Positions 10,125-21,670 of a stretch of 64,000 nt of DNA are shown here, piece after piece (the stretch's first letter is position 1; the number at the start of each line of letters is the position of its first letter). The position numbers and the translations under genes were made by a program. The notes beneath the pieces were generated by a model. That model was not told the origin of the DNA, ran no database searches, and saw only the letters and a list, made by a program, of their open reading frames with translations. This DNA is from Silene conica (taxonomy: Eukaryota > Streptophyta > Magnoliopsida > Caryophyllales > Caryophyllaceae), in NCBI GenBank assembly GCA_029255685.2, contig CM055313.2, forward strand, positions 42,178,079 to 42,242,078, written 5' to 3'.

Positions 10125-10405
10125 CACTACAAGAATTACCTTAGATAGCGACTAAACAGGCTACCGCTCTGGTAGTCGCTAATTAGCGACCGGAAAAAAA
10201 AGCGGGCGACCGATATCGGTCGCTAAATTTAGCGACCAAAAACTTATCCCATCTTATCCTAAGAAAATCCGCGCGAATCCAAGGGCGACCGAAGCGCCAT
10301 TTTAGCGACCGATAGTGGTCGCTAATTTAGCGACCGAAAACAGTCGCTAAAATTAGCGACCGATTTCAGTCGCTAAATTAGCGACCCCTGTCGGTCGCTA
10401 ACCCC
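10125..10405 (+). repeat. CACTA terminus and subterminal repeats
   Basis: CACTACAAGAA at 10125-10135 is the classic CACTA end. Subterminal TAGCGACCGA and its complement TCGGTCGCTA occur about ten times, often as face-to-face pairs (for example GCGACCGATATCGGTCGC at 10206-10223). In the family, such repeats bind the TNPA-type protein. Copies are at 13490-13770 (unit B) and 30652-30850 (unit C, where the block is shortened). Confidence 0.85.
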
Positions 10406-10679
10406 CTGATATATTTTTTTCCGCATCTTCAACCCGTCATTCCCATTCTCTTTAAGTTTCAAAAAAAAAAAAACCCCAAACCCCCTCCTTACCCGTTAAC
10501 CATCGTGCCTATACCGGAACACCGCAATGCCACCGGACCACCCACCACCGCCGTTAACCTACATTATACTCCTTTTTCAGGTTTCTGTCGATTTACTAAC
10601 TTTATTTATGTATTTTCTCTTTATAGTATTATTGTAATTCAAACAAGTAATTAGATTATTAGGATCTTTTTAGTTAGTA

Positions 10680-11070
10680 ATTAGATTATTAAGATGCTTG
10701 TAGTTAGTAATTAGCTTATTAGGATGCTTTTTAGGATGTTTTTAGTTAGTTAATTGGAAAAAAATTGGGTGTTATTGTGATTAGGGTTAAAATTGGGGAA
10801 AATTGGATGATGAGTTTAGTTAGTAATTAGATTTCTAGGATGATTTTTGAATGTTTTTTATGTTTGTATGTGTAATTAGATGCTTGTAGTTAGTAATTAG
10901 ATTATTAGGATGCTTTTTAGGATGTTTTTAGTTAGTTAATTGGAAAAAAATTAGGTGTTATTGTGATTAGGGTTAGAAATTGGGGAAAATTGGATGATGA
11001 GTTTAGTTAGTAATTAGATTTCTAGGATGATTTATGAATGTTTATTATGTTTGTATGTGTAATTTAATTA
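10680..11070. repeat. About 187-bp tandem repeat in the CACTA leader (unit A, about 2 copies)
   Basis: A unit running from GTAATTAGATGCTTGTAG through TTGGGTGTTATTGTG to GTTTATTATGTTTGTATG repeats about every 187 bp. Unit B (15100-15615) and unit C (31135-31700) carry about three copies, so copy number has changed between array units. No coding content. Confidence 0.8.
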
Positions 11071-11700
11071 GTATTTTTGGAAATTAGTTGATGTTAGGGT
11101 TAGAAATTGACAAAAATTGGGAAAAAACTTGTGTGTTATTGTTAATGAGTGTTAGTATTGTTAGAAATTGGGAAAAAAATTGTTGAATGTTATTATTCAA
11201 ATTAGTATATTATTGTAAGTTATTGTGAAAATTTTCCGTGGAAGAATTGAATGACTATTGACCTAGTACCAGTTCATGAATTACTCGTTAGGAGAAATTC
11301 ATGAATAGTCCCCATTTGGGACTGTTTTTGTATATTTCAAGTCACTTAGGTAGTAAATACATACTTGTTAATTTATTAGTGGGGAAAGAGTTTGGTAACA
11401 ATTTCTTTATGTTCTTCGAATACATACGTGAAATAAAAAAAATTTTATTTCACATTGTGTATTTGAAAAACTGAGGGGAATTGCTGCCAAATTTTTTCCT
11501 CACTAAGAAATTCACAATTATGTATTTTCTAGTGACTTGAAATATACATTGATGGGTTTAGGTTGGAGTGATAAGGACCCAATTGAAATCTTGAAGTACA
11601 TATTGACTTGAATTCTTAGCTTGAACTTATTATTTTTTGAAATCTTATTGAAATTATTGTTGTGTGTTTGGTTTAATTATTATATATTATCTAGATTAAA

Positions 11701-13170
11701 ATGAAGAGATTTGAACATAGCTGGATGTACGAAGAAAGAGTAGATAAGAAGAAACGTCCTAATGCTAGATTTGTAAAGGGAGTTCGTGGGTTTATTGAAT
11801 TTGCTAGATGTTCAGAATCATATGATTTCGAACAACGCAAACTTAGGTGTCCTTGTACTAAATGTAAAAACTTAAAATATTTACTTGAGGTAGAAGTAGC
11901 AGAACATCTTATTACGAATGAGTTTTTTCCAAACTATTACAACTGGATATCACATGGGGAAAAATACTCTTCTGATCCCGAACACCCTCTAATCTAATCA
12001 AATGAGAACCCGTATAGAGAAATGGTACTTGATGCCTTTGCGTCGAATGTTTTCACTAATCCCGATCGTGTACCTATAACCGAGGAAGAAGATCCAAACC
12101 CAAAAGCCAAAGCCTTTTTTGATATGCTAAGGGACTCCGAGAAAACTTTATATGAGGGGAGCAGAATGTCATTGGTACAAGTTGCATCGAGCATAATAAT
12201 GTTAAAATGTGAGTACAATATGCCGTTTAAAGCGGTTGACAGTATTGCTACTTTAATTGAAGATTTTATACCCGATAATAACATTATGACCCGTAATTTT
12301 TACAATACCAAAAAAGTGGTCAAAGGTCTTCAGCTTCCACATGAAAAGATTGACGCATGTCCTGGAGGATATATGTTTTTTTGGAAAGATGATGCGTTGC
12401 TAACCAAATGTAAGAAATGTCAAATGGATAGATATGAGACAAGTGAGGGAAATATTATCTTGAAGGGAAAAAAGGGTAAGAAGAGTGGAAAAACAAAGAA
12501 ACCAATATCATTAAACCCATTAATTTATCTTCCCCTAGCTCCAAGACTTCAAAGGTTATATGCCGTGAAAAATATTGCCAACCAAATGAGATGGCACAAA
12601 GAAAACCCCCGTACACCAGGAAAGATGTGTCACCCGAGTGACGGAGAGGATTGAAAGCGTTTTGATAGTTTGTATCCTGATATTGCCGATGAACCTCGCA
12701 ATGTGATACTTGGCTTGTGTACGGATGGGTTTGACCCTTTTGGTCAATTTGGTAGATCGTACTACTGTTGGCCTGTAATGCTTACACCGTACAACTTACC
12801 TCCTTGGCTATGTTCGAAAAGACAATTTATTTTCCTCTCACTACTTATTCCCGGTCTTCAAAACCCAAACAATAACTTGGATGTCTATTTACAACCGTTG
12901 GTGAAAGAACTGAAGCATCTGTGGGAAGTCGGTGTCGAAACATTTGATGTGTCCAAGAAGCAAAATTTCCAACTAAGAGCTTCATTGTTGTGGACTGTAA
13001 GTGATTTCCCCGCGTACGGTATGCTATCAGGCTAGGCAACAGCGGCGCAAATGGCATGCCCTTACTGCATGGATAATAGCAAAGCTTTTTACCTCCCTAA
13101 TTCTAAAAAGATTAGTTGGTTTGATTGCCATAGATGCTTCTTACCGGATGGACATGTCCATAGAAAGAAC
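11701..13170 (+). pseudogene. TNP2-type CACTA transposase, unit A (three stops, 3' truncated)
   Basis: The ATG at 11701 opens a transposase-associated domain (WMYEERVDKKKR, FIEFARCSE, RCPCTKCKN, NWISHGEKY), followed in the same frame by the start of the TNP2 / Transposase_21 domain (YNTKKVVKGLQLPHEKIDAC, LCTDGFDPFGQFG, YNLPPWLCSKR). In-frame stops are at about 11995 (CAA to TAA by comparison with unit C), 12652-12654 (TGG to TGA by comparison with unit B) and 13033-13035 (TAG). Reading resumes after each (ACPYCMDN, FDCHRCFLPDGH). It then breaks off at the shared junction, well before the normal C-terminus. The family's protein cuts at the CACTA ends; this copy cannot. The start was chosen because the family begins with this tryptophan-rich block. 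Confidence 0.88.
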
Positions 13171-13172
13171 AA

Positions 13173-13489
13173 AAATCTTCTATGGTTCTTCGAGTTCACA
13201 ATTTGAACGAATAAGAACAGTTTCTAGCACTTAAATCTTGTAACGAAATATGACAGTTTAAGCACGAGTAGTACACGGATTTGTAAAGGCGTTTTTCTCG
13301 GTTTGTGTGCATGTCTGTGTTATGTATGTTCAAGGTGATATGAGCATCCTATTTATATTGAATTAAATCTAGGTTTATTCCAAACCCTAGATGCTTTAGG
13401 AGTATTACCTTATCTAGACTTCTACTCTTTCGATAATATTTCCAAAATCTAATCTTAATTAATTTAGGAAAGATCAAATAAGATATTAA
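13173..13489 (+). repeat. LTR segment between array units A and B
   Basis: Runs from ATCTTCTATGG to AGATATTAA and matches 7911-8127 + 10027-10124, so it is the same LTR segment without the solo LTR. It shows the uninterrupted CCCTAGATGC site used by that solo LTR in the first copy. Confidence 0.9.
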
Positions 13490-14119
13490 CACTACAAGAA
13501 TTACCTCAGATAGCGACTAAACAGGCTACCGCTCTGGTAGTCGCTAATTAGCGACCGAAAAAAAAAAGCGGGCGACCGATATCGGTCGCTAAATTTAGCG
13601 ACCAAAAGCTTATCCAATCTTATCCTAAGAAAATCCGCGCGAATCCAAGGGCGACCGAAGCGCCATTTTAACGACCGATAGTGGTCGCTAATTTAGCGAC
13701 CGAAAACAGTCGCTAAAATTAGCGACCGATTTCAGTCGCTAAATTAGCGACCACTGTCGTTCGCTAACCCACTGATATATTTTTTTTCTGTATCTTCAAC
13801 CCGTTATTCCCATTCTCTTTAAGTTTCAAAAGAAAAAAAAACCCCAAACCCCCTCCTCACCCGTTAACCACCGCGCCTATACCGGAACACCGCAACGCCA
13901 CCGGACCACCCACCACCGCCGTTCACCTACATTATACTCCTTTTTCAGGTTTGTGTCGATTTACTAACTTTATTTATGTATTTTCTCTTTATAGTATTTT
14001 TGTAATTCAAACAAGTAATTAGATTATTAGGATGCTTTTAGTTAGTAATTAGATTATTAGGATGCTTGTAGTTATTAATTAGATTATTAGGATGCTTTTT
14101 AGGATGTTTTTAGTTAGTT

Positions 14120-15100
14120 TTTTTTTTGGTAAAAGGTAAAAAATTTTATATAGAAAAGTGACCACCAAGTATTCAGGAGCCTAGGCTCCTTACATCAAAA
14201 CCAACATCAAGCTAGTAACCGATTAATCCAGGTTCTATCCGCATTAGAGATAGTTCCATTACAACAAGTATTCATTCTAACACTAAGCTCCTCCTTTATC
14301 TTTGTCAAAATAGTTTGTGGTCGCAGCATTATAAGATCCACCCTTGCCTTGTTTCTCTGCATCCACAAGTGATACACCATAGCATTTAGAATACCATTCA
14401 TCACGCCTCTTCTGCATTTTGATCCCCTCTTAGCCAGCCTCCATTGATTCACATTCTGCACTGGTATGTTCATCCCTGTCCAAGCATTGACAAGTACTAT
14501 CAAACTCCTACTGTACGGGCACTTGAAGAAAAGGTGCTCCAAATGTTCTGTGTCATCACCACAAAGGCAGCAACTCTCATCCTGTACGAGTGCATGTCTG
14601 TACAGGTAAGTTTTCGTTCTGAGCGCTTCATGTTGATATAGCCAGTTAACAAATTTATGCTTTGGCACAGTCCAGTCGTTCCATACTAGATGAGGCCATT
14701 GCAGTTTAGGACTTTCCTGTCTCAATTTGTCATAGTACAGAGCAATGCTATATGAGTGTTGAGTATCCGTCCATATAGAAGGTTGTACTGCAGTCAACTG
14801 ATCCTTTAATTTGCAAATCTTTTTCCATGTCCAAGAAACATCATTTGGAGGACTATAGTGCTGCCATTGCTGCCCTTTCAAGTAAGTGTGGTTAATCCAT
14901 TGGACCCATAAGATATCAGCCTTATGGTGTAACCACCAGGCTAATTTTCCCACTGCTGCTTTATTCCAAATGCGGTCATTCTTAAGCCCCAGACCCCCTT
15001 CATGTATGGGTTTACATGCCTTCTCCCATGAAACTGGTGGTGCTCTTTTGTAATCAGGTCCTCCATCCCACAAGAAGTTCCTGCATAGAGCTTCAATTTC
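14120..15100 (-). mobile_element. L1-type LINE, 5'-truncated, minus strand
   Basis: The T run at 14120-14127 is its poly(A) tail on the minus strand. Target duplication TTTTAGTTAGTT lies at 14108-14119 and 15101-15112, and units A and C show the empty site. About 980 bp remain of an element normally several kb long, as expected for target-primed insertion that stopped early. Confidence 0.92.
14207..15100 (-). pseudogene. LINE ORF2 C-terminal fragment (end of reverse transcriptase, zf-RVT)
   Basis: The minus strand is open from the truncation point at 15100 to the stop at 14207-14209. It reads ALCRNFLWDGG and KRAPPVSWEKACKP, then a long linker and the zinc-binding region seen after plant LINE reverse transcriptases (WPHLVWNDWTVPKHKFVNWL, CCLCGDDTEHLEHLFFKCPYS), and YHLWMQRNKAR near the end. 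The catalytic palm domain is absent. There are no internal stops, which suggests a fairly young insertion. The upstream part is lost, so there is no true start codon. Confidence 0.88.
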
Positions 15101-15112
15101 TTTTAGTTAGTT

Positions 15113-15615
15113 AATTGGAAAAAAATTGGGTGTTATTGTGATTAGGGTTAGAAATTGGGGAAAGTTGGATGATGAGTTTAGTTAGTAATTAGATTTCTAG
15201 GATGATTTTTGAATGTTTATTATGTTTGTATGTGTAATTAGATGCTTGTATTTAGTAATTAGATTATTAGGATGCTTTTTAGGATGTTTTTAGTTAGTTA
15301 ATTGGAAAAAAATTGTGTGTTATTGTGATTAGGGTTAGAAATTGGGGAAAATTGGATGATGAGCTTAGTTTGTAATTAGATTTCTAGGATGATTTTTGAA
15401 TGTTTATTATGTTTGTATGTGTAATTAGATGCTTGTAGTTAGTAATTAGATTATTAGGATGCTTTTTAGGATGTTTTTAGTTAGTTAATTGGAAACAAAT
15501 TGAGTTATTGTGATTTGGGTTAGAAATTGGGGAAAATTGGATGATGAGTTTAGTTAGTAATTAGATTTCTAGGATGATTTTTGAATGTTTATTATGTTTG
15601 TATGTGTAATTTAAT
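15113..15615. repeat. About 187-bp tandem repeat in the CACTA leader (unit B)
   Basis: Copies begin at 15231, 15418 and 15603 when the landmark TGTGTAATT is used, giving spacings of 187 and 185 bp. The LINE sits in the first repeat. No coding content. Confidence 0.85.
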
Positions 15616-16248
15616 TAGTATTTTCGGAAATTAGTTGATGTTAGGGTTAGAAATTGACAAAAATTGGGAAAAAACTTGTGTGTTATTGTTAATGAGTGTT
15701 AGTATTGTTAGAAATTGGGAAAAAAATTGTTGAATGTTATTATTCAAATTAGTATATTATTGTATGTTATTGTGAAAATTTTCCGTGGAAGAATTGAATG
15801 CCTATTGACCTAGTAACCGTTCATGAATTACTCATTAGGAGAAATTCATGAATATTCCCCATTTTGGCTGTCTTTGTATATTTCAAGTCACTTAGGTAGT
15901 AAATACATACTTGTGAATTTATTAGTGGGGAAAGAGTTTGGTAACAATTTCTTTATGTTCTTCGAATACATATGTGAAATAAATACAAATTTATTTCACA
16001 TTGTATATTTGAAGAACTGAGGGGAATTGCTGCCAAATTTTTTTCTCTCACTAATAAATTCACAATTATGTATTTGCTAGTGACTTGAAATATACATTGA
16101 TGGGTTTAGGTTGGAGTCATAAGGACCCAATTGAAATCTTGAAGTACATATTGACTTGAATTCTTAGGTTGAACTTATTATTTGTTGAAATCTTATTGAA
16201 ATTATTGTTGTGTGTTTGGTTTAATTATTATATATTATCTAGATTAAA

Positions 16249-16851
16249 ATGAAGAGATTTGAACGTAGCTGGATGTACGAAGAAAGAGTAGATAAGAAGA
16301 AACGTCCTAATGCTAGATTTGTAAAGGGAGTTCGTGGGTTTATTGAATTTGCTAGATGTTCAGAATCATATGATTTCGAACAACGCAAACTTAGGTGTCC
16401 TTGTACTAAATGTAAAAACTTAATATATTTACTTGAGGTAGAAGTAGAAGAACATCTTATTACGAATGGGTTTTTTCCAAACTATTACAACTGGATATGA
16501 TATGGGGAAAAATACTCTTCTGATCCCGAACACCCTCTAATCTAATCACATGAGAACCCTTATAGAGAAATGGTACTTGATGCCTTTGAGTCGAATGTTT
16601 TCACTAATCCCGATCGTGTACCTATAACCGAGGAAGAAGATCCAAACCCAAAAGCCAAAGCCTTTTTTGATATGCTAAGGGACTCCGAGAAAACTTTATA
16701 TGAGGGGAGCAGAATGTCATTGTTGCAAGTTGCATCGAGGATAGTAACGTTAAAATGTGAGTACAATATGCCGTTTAAAGCGGTTGACAGTTATGCTACT
16801 TTAATTGAAGATGTTATACCCGATAATAACATTATGACCCGTAATTTTTAC
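16249..16851 (+). pseudogene. TNP2-type transposase, unit B, 5' part
   Basis: Same start as unit A (MKRFERSWMYEERVDKKKR), with the RCPCTKCKN zinc-like motif. A TGA at 16498-16500 replaces a serine codon, and a TAA follows near 16542. The frame then continues (MVLDAFESNVFTNPDRVP...) to 16851, where the gypsy element enters at TTTAC. The gene continues at 29468. Confidence 0.87.
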
Positions 16852-17836
16852 AGTAACATCCCGTATTTTCGTAAAACACATTTTAAGGGTTTTAAATTAT
16901 TTTAAGTGATAAAATAATATTTTAATAATTTATTGAGAAAGTATTTTTAATAAATCGTAAGATCCGTCTTAAGAACCTTAAGTCCTTAAGACGAACTCAA
17001 CTTGGCAAACTTGAGTCCACATCATAAAACCCGTTCATTATCCCAAACCCGTTTTCCTTTTAAACGGAAAGGACACATAAATCCCCTAAACCCTTGTGTG
17101 TTTGTCGACATAATTGTTTCTCAAAAAAATAAGAACACCATCATCTTCATCCTCATTTCTCTCTTAAAACCTCAAGCTTTAAATCCAATTTTCTTCATCA
17201 TCCTCTTTCCGATACAAGGTATTAAATACATTTTCGGAATCCTCATGAAATTTGCAAGTCTATGTCACTTCCGATTTCCATTTCCTTTCATTCGAAATTT
17301 GGGCTGTTTTTGTATAATCCGTCTTTTAGGCTCTTAAACTCGTTTTCTGGTTGTAGGTGAAGGATTAGACGACCCTAGTGTGGATAGCTACGTTATCGAG
17401 GAAGAGCTTTGATAGGAATTGCTTTTAAGGTGACGATAATGAGAAACTCGGCCTTTTTGTTAAAATAGCAAACTTTGTGTTGTGTTCTTGATTAAGTTTT
17501 TGATTTTGAGTTGTGGATGATGTTTAAGTTTAGGTTTATGTTAGGAATATGTTTCATATGATGCTCACATGATTTGGTTGAAGATTTACATGTTCATATG
17601 CAAGGATTGTTCATTTTTCAGATTTCATGTTCTTAAGACGAATACAAAGATTGTTCATAATTTGTGTTTTGATTGTTCAATAATCAAGTTTGATGTATAC
17701 TTGGGATTATTATGGGATTATATGTGCTAGTAGGAATGATTTGTAGCTTGAAATCATAGTATAAAATCATTTATCGAAAGTTTGGATGAATTGTGAAAGT
17801 GCAGGAAAATCGCGTGAATCAGCCTGTTCGTGCTGG

Positions 17837-17917
17837 TGCACAGGCTGCGCAAGTTTGAGCGCAGGCTGCGCAAGTGAGGCGCAGCTGCGCAACCCTAATG
17901 CGTAGGCTGCGCACTTG
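17837..17917. repeat. Four GC-rich palindromic units in 21-bp register
   Basis: CAGGCTGCGCA or a variant starts at 17841, 17862, 17882 (one base deleted) and 17903, each preceded by GCG/TGCG so that the unit reads about TGCGCAGGCTGCGCA. The same array is in the 3' LTR at 27906-27985, starting at 27909, 27930, 27950 and 27971. It stands out in an otherwise AT-rich LTR. Confidence 0.85.
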
Positions 17918-18618
17918 GCCTGTAACTTCGTGTTGTTTTTATTGTTTCGTGATTGTTTTGAGTGTTTCTTTCCCAATTGTTTAAGTGATGTTTAGGCTAT
18001 GTTTATGAATATATTTACTTGGTATAGAATGTATGTTTAGGCTAAATAAAGTGTGACCGAGTGATTAGCTAATTACCTCATGTTTAATCCTTTTAATCGT
18101 TTGTTGTAAGGTTTTCCCTCTAAGCTGTTCTTTGTGCTTAAGAGTCATATTCAAGATGTTTAAGGTCATGGTTATTGGGTAGTTAGCAAGCAACATTTAG
18201 GGATGTTGTTTACCTAGCCAATGTTAGTTATCATATAGTAGTAATGGGTAGTTGGTAATCAAGTTTAGAATGTTGTTCTTCTCTTAAGTTAAACTTATCC
18301 TAAGCTTGTAAAGAGACCTAGTGGACCTAGTCAAGTGTTTAATGACCCTTAGACTTGTGGAATGGAAGTCTTGAGTTAGTCATAATTATTGTTGAACTTG
18401 GTCATCTCTTGCTTATGTGAGTTTGAGGTCCCCGGAGGATGGGCGACACTATATTGGGTTCGGGTATGGAGAGAGGATAGAGACCCCCCGGTCGGGTAAC
18501 CGAAAGGGAAACCGGCTCTCCCTCATCTTAGTTCCCGGGATCAATTAAGTGTTGTTTAGTGGTTTAAGAAGTTAGAACTATAGGTTAATTTCTATCTTTG
18601 GATGTTATTGGTTGATGC

Positions 18619-19017
18619 GTGTTAAGGTATGCCTTAAGCTGGCCTCTGCGCTTAACACGTGAGTTGTATGTCGCGTGATGGGATATGTGTTAATTTCACC
18701 TCTAGACCCATTACGTGTTTTGCTTGTGGCGTGTCAGGATATGTGTTAAGTTCACCTCTGGACCTGACACGTGATCGGTTGTCGTACACGGGATATGTGT
18801 TAAGTTCACCTCTGGACCCGGTTTGTGATAGCTGTGTATTGGGATATGTGTTAAGTTCACCTCTGGACCCAATACTTGTTTGTAGCATTGGGATATGTGT
18901 TAAGTTCACCTCTGGACCCTTTGCTTACGGATGTTGGGATATGTGTTAAGTTCACCTCTGGACCCGACATTGTTTTGGTAGTGGGATATGTGTTAAGTTC
19001 ACCTCTGGACCCATTGC
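18619..19017 (+). repeat. Array of eight hairpins with conserved loop and compensatory stems
   Basis: Each unit has a conserved 24-nt loop (containing ATATGTGTTAAGTTCACC) between arms that differ from unit to unit yet stay complementary: GTGTTAAG/CTTAACAC (18619-18658), GTGATGGG/CCCATTAC (18675-18714), GTGTCAGG/CCTGACAC (18731-18770), GTATTGGG/CCCAATAC (18836-18875), ATGTTGGG/CCCGACAT (18931-18970) and GTAGTGGG/CCCATTGC (18978-19017). Two other units, near 18787 and 18888, pair less well. The matching array in the 3' LTR is at 28687-29045. Confidence 0.85.
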
Positions 19018-19857
19018 TAGTGTTTAGTGATATCTTGGTCTATGCCTTAATTTGGCCTCTGAGTCCTTGATTGTGAAATGTGTTAGTGTTTAAGTTATGT
19101 CTTAAGTTGACCGCTGAACCTCTTTACTTGATGTTTTATATCTGCTTGCCTTGAGATTGGTACAGTGTCAGATATGTGTGATGAAGTTAATGATTGTATT
19201 ACTTTGGTCATAGTCTGATCACCCAAGGCATTGGGTGCCTCTTTGGTCAGTTTCGTAAATAGTTTAGACTGAAAGACCCCCCTGACCGGGTAACCGGTAG
19301 GGAAACCGGCTCTCCTTCCAAATGGTTTTCGAAGTTGGTTGAGAGCCGTGCATTAGTGATTGCATGATAGTATGAGATCAGTTATTGGAATATTGATATA
19401 CTTCACATGTTATATATGCTGGAGTATTCTGTTTGCCTTGTTGTGTTACGTGTCGTTACAAAAGGTGGCTAGGAGAACTCTAGTCACTCCCCACTGATTG
19501 TGGCGTACATGTTTTCATGTATGTAGGTACATGCAGGTTGGACGGGGTTGGATGAGAGCTAGCGAGTGATGATCCACTTGTCATCATATGACTTACACCT
19601 TTCGAGTAGCTAGACTCTAGTTTTGGATACTGTTTATCTTTTGGTGCCTGTAGGGATGTTCCATCCCAGGCTTTGTATATATTTGGTTTTCAGTACTTAG
19701 AACTGTTATACTTATCTATTTTGTTTATATCATTTTCAGTTTTAGTTTCAGTTTTAATTCACCTCGCATGTTGTTTATGTTTAAAAAGTTTTAATTCCGC
19801 TGCATTTTTAGTACTTTGTGTGTATATTTATATCCGCTTCGCGAGGGGTTTTACAGT

Positions 19858-19870
19858 TGGTATCAAAGCA
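19858..19870 (+). promoter_or_regulatory. Primer-binding site (initiator Met tRNA type)
   Basis: TGGTATCAAAGCA two bases after the 5' LTR end; it differs by one base from the TGGTATCAGAGC usual for plant gypsy elements. It primes minus-strand synthesis. Confidence 0.88.
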
Positions 19871-20021
19871 TTATTGCTCCCGACGCACTCATGTGACCCC
19901 CAACCTTAACTTGACCCAAATAACCAAATAATGAATGAGAGATGGGGTAGATCTAAGGATTTATATTGTAGTCTAATTGTAAATGCTAATTGCTAAGTTA
20001 ACATTGTTTTTCTTTTTAAGG

Positions 20022-21628
20022 ATGGTGAGAACCACAGCTGCTGAGAACACTATAATGCAAGCACTTCATCAGTTGCTTGAGAACCAGAGACAGCAGGCAG
20101 AGACTGTTCCACCTCCTCCACCGCCAGGCAATGAGGCCAATAGGCCAAGTAGCTTCTCTTGGATAGCATCACAGATGTCCAGGAGCCACGTGAAGACTTA
20201 TGGAGGCGAGGTTGATCCGGTAGCTCTTACCGAGTGGTTCCGTGAGATGGAGAGGAGCTTCACCATGTACTCGGTTGTCACAGAGGATAGATGTAATACT
20301 TCGTATTTTGTGTCGTTTATTTATATTTCTTTGTTAACTTTATTAGTTTTCGATGTCTATGAGTTATAATTAAGCGATATATATTGGTGGACGAGGTGTT
20401 TTATGCGTTGTTTTTAGAACCGTGTAAGTGGATGTTTAACGAACCCATACTTGATTTATGTTATGTGGGTATTGGGGTGCGTGATGGGTTGATCAAACCC
20501 TGGTTAACCGAGCCTTTGGGCCTAGATTTGCGTGCTTAAACCCTAGCCCACACACACACGATTTATTTCCTTATTTCAGAAATTCTGAAATCCTCACCCA
20601 GCCGTCCTATTTATACTCTATTTTAAGACCTTATTTGACCTATCAACACAAAAGCATCACAAACACCTCACTGCCGCCATAGCCGAGAACACCAGGGAAG
20701 GGTTTACACGGTGGTTGGAGCTTTCTAAGAGGGCTCGAATACCCAAGAAATAGGGTATGTTCACCATCACCTTCGTTTCCTGTTTCTTCCTCTCTGTTTT
20801 CGTGCAGCCTGTTTATGTTGTTGTTATAGGTTTTAGTTTATGCGTTTGTATATGAGTAATGTAGGGAGTAGAGTTGTTATGTATGAACCCTAATATTGTC
20901 GTCTTTGGCCGTCGTTGACCGTCTGAATGGGTGGTTAAGTTGGGTGGTCAGATTCAGCATTTAAATCATTTTCAGAATACTCTTTGAACATGAATGTTTG
21001 CAGTTGATTTCGAATAAGTTACAGATTATGTATGTTATTAGCGATTGGTTTATTTGATTGGTTGTAGTCTAGGGAGTCGATGGGTGGTTGTCACGGTGGG
21101 TCGTGGGTACAGGTGGCGTATGTCTGGTGGGTTATTTAGGCTTGTGTCAGAGTCGTTTTCTTTAGTTTTCTGGTGATGTCTGAACGCGTGTCTTGGAGTT
21201 AGGATTCGAATGCTATTCTGGTCTTGGTCTGTGTAATTAGTAAAGTGTTGGTATAGGTGGTAGTCACGGCGATATAATGGTGGTTATCGTGGTGGTTAAT
21301 GGTGGTTGGTGTCGGTCTTAGAGCAGGTTTCGCTGGTGTTGTGCGCGTGAAACAGAGGAGTAGTGGTGGTTCCTGGGTTAGTCACGGTCGTGTTGATGGT
21401 GGTTGGGAAGGACGACAGCCAAGAACACCACCCCTGGAGTCACCGTGGCTCAGAGGTGAGCACGGTGGTGACAGGGGCGGGGTTAGAGGCAGCGTAAGGT
21501 GGTTGTGGTGGTCTGTTTAGGCGCAGGTCAGGGGTGTGTACGGGGCTGGTAGCAGGGGCTGTTCGCGAGTTTCGTTTGAACGGGATTGTTGTGGTTATGC
21601 GTTAAACTATTATTATCATTATTATTAC

Positions 21629-21670
<42 letters not shown>

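Larger units (their letters stand above)
10125..13172 (+). mobile_element. CACTA (En/Spm) element, truncated, array unit A
   Basis: Begins with the terminal sequence CACTACAAGAA preceded by TAA. It has a subterminal region full of TAGCGACCGA/TCGGTCGCTA motifs (10140-10400), an AT-rich leader with long tandem repeats, and a TNP2-type transposase pseudogene. The 3' part of the transposase and the 3' terminal repeat are missing: at 13171-13176 it runs into the LTR segment. Without a 3' end it cannot be excised as a unit. Confidence 0.9.
16852..19855 (+). repeat. 5' LTR (3004 bp)
   Basis: (A)GTAACATCCCG to GGGGTTTTACA. It is about 460 bp longer than its 3' partner, mainly because the partner lacks about 420 bp (19018 to about 19436 here). 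It contains a 21-bp-phased GC palindrome array (17837-17917), a block beginning GGTCCCCGGAGGATGGGCG (18427), a hairpin array (18619-19017) and a conserved end with GGTGGCTAGGAGAACTC. Confidence 0.95.

Noticed and set aside
11701..12654. Host genes with WMYEERVDKKKR and similar
   Set aside because: Domains are those of CACTA transposases, copies are tandem and broken, and the CACTACAAGAA end lies upstream.
18652..18909. Repeat protein GELNTYP on the minus strand
   Set aside because: Only a translation of the hairpin array in the LTR, without a start context or domain.
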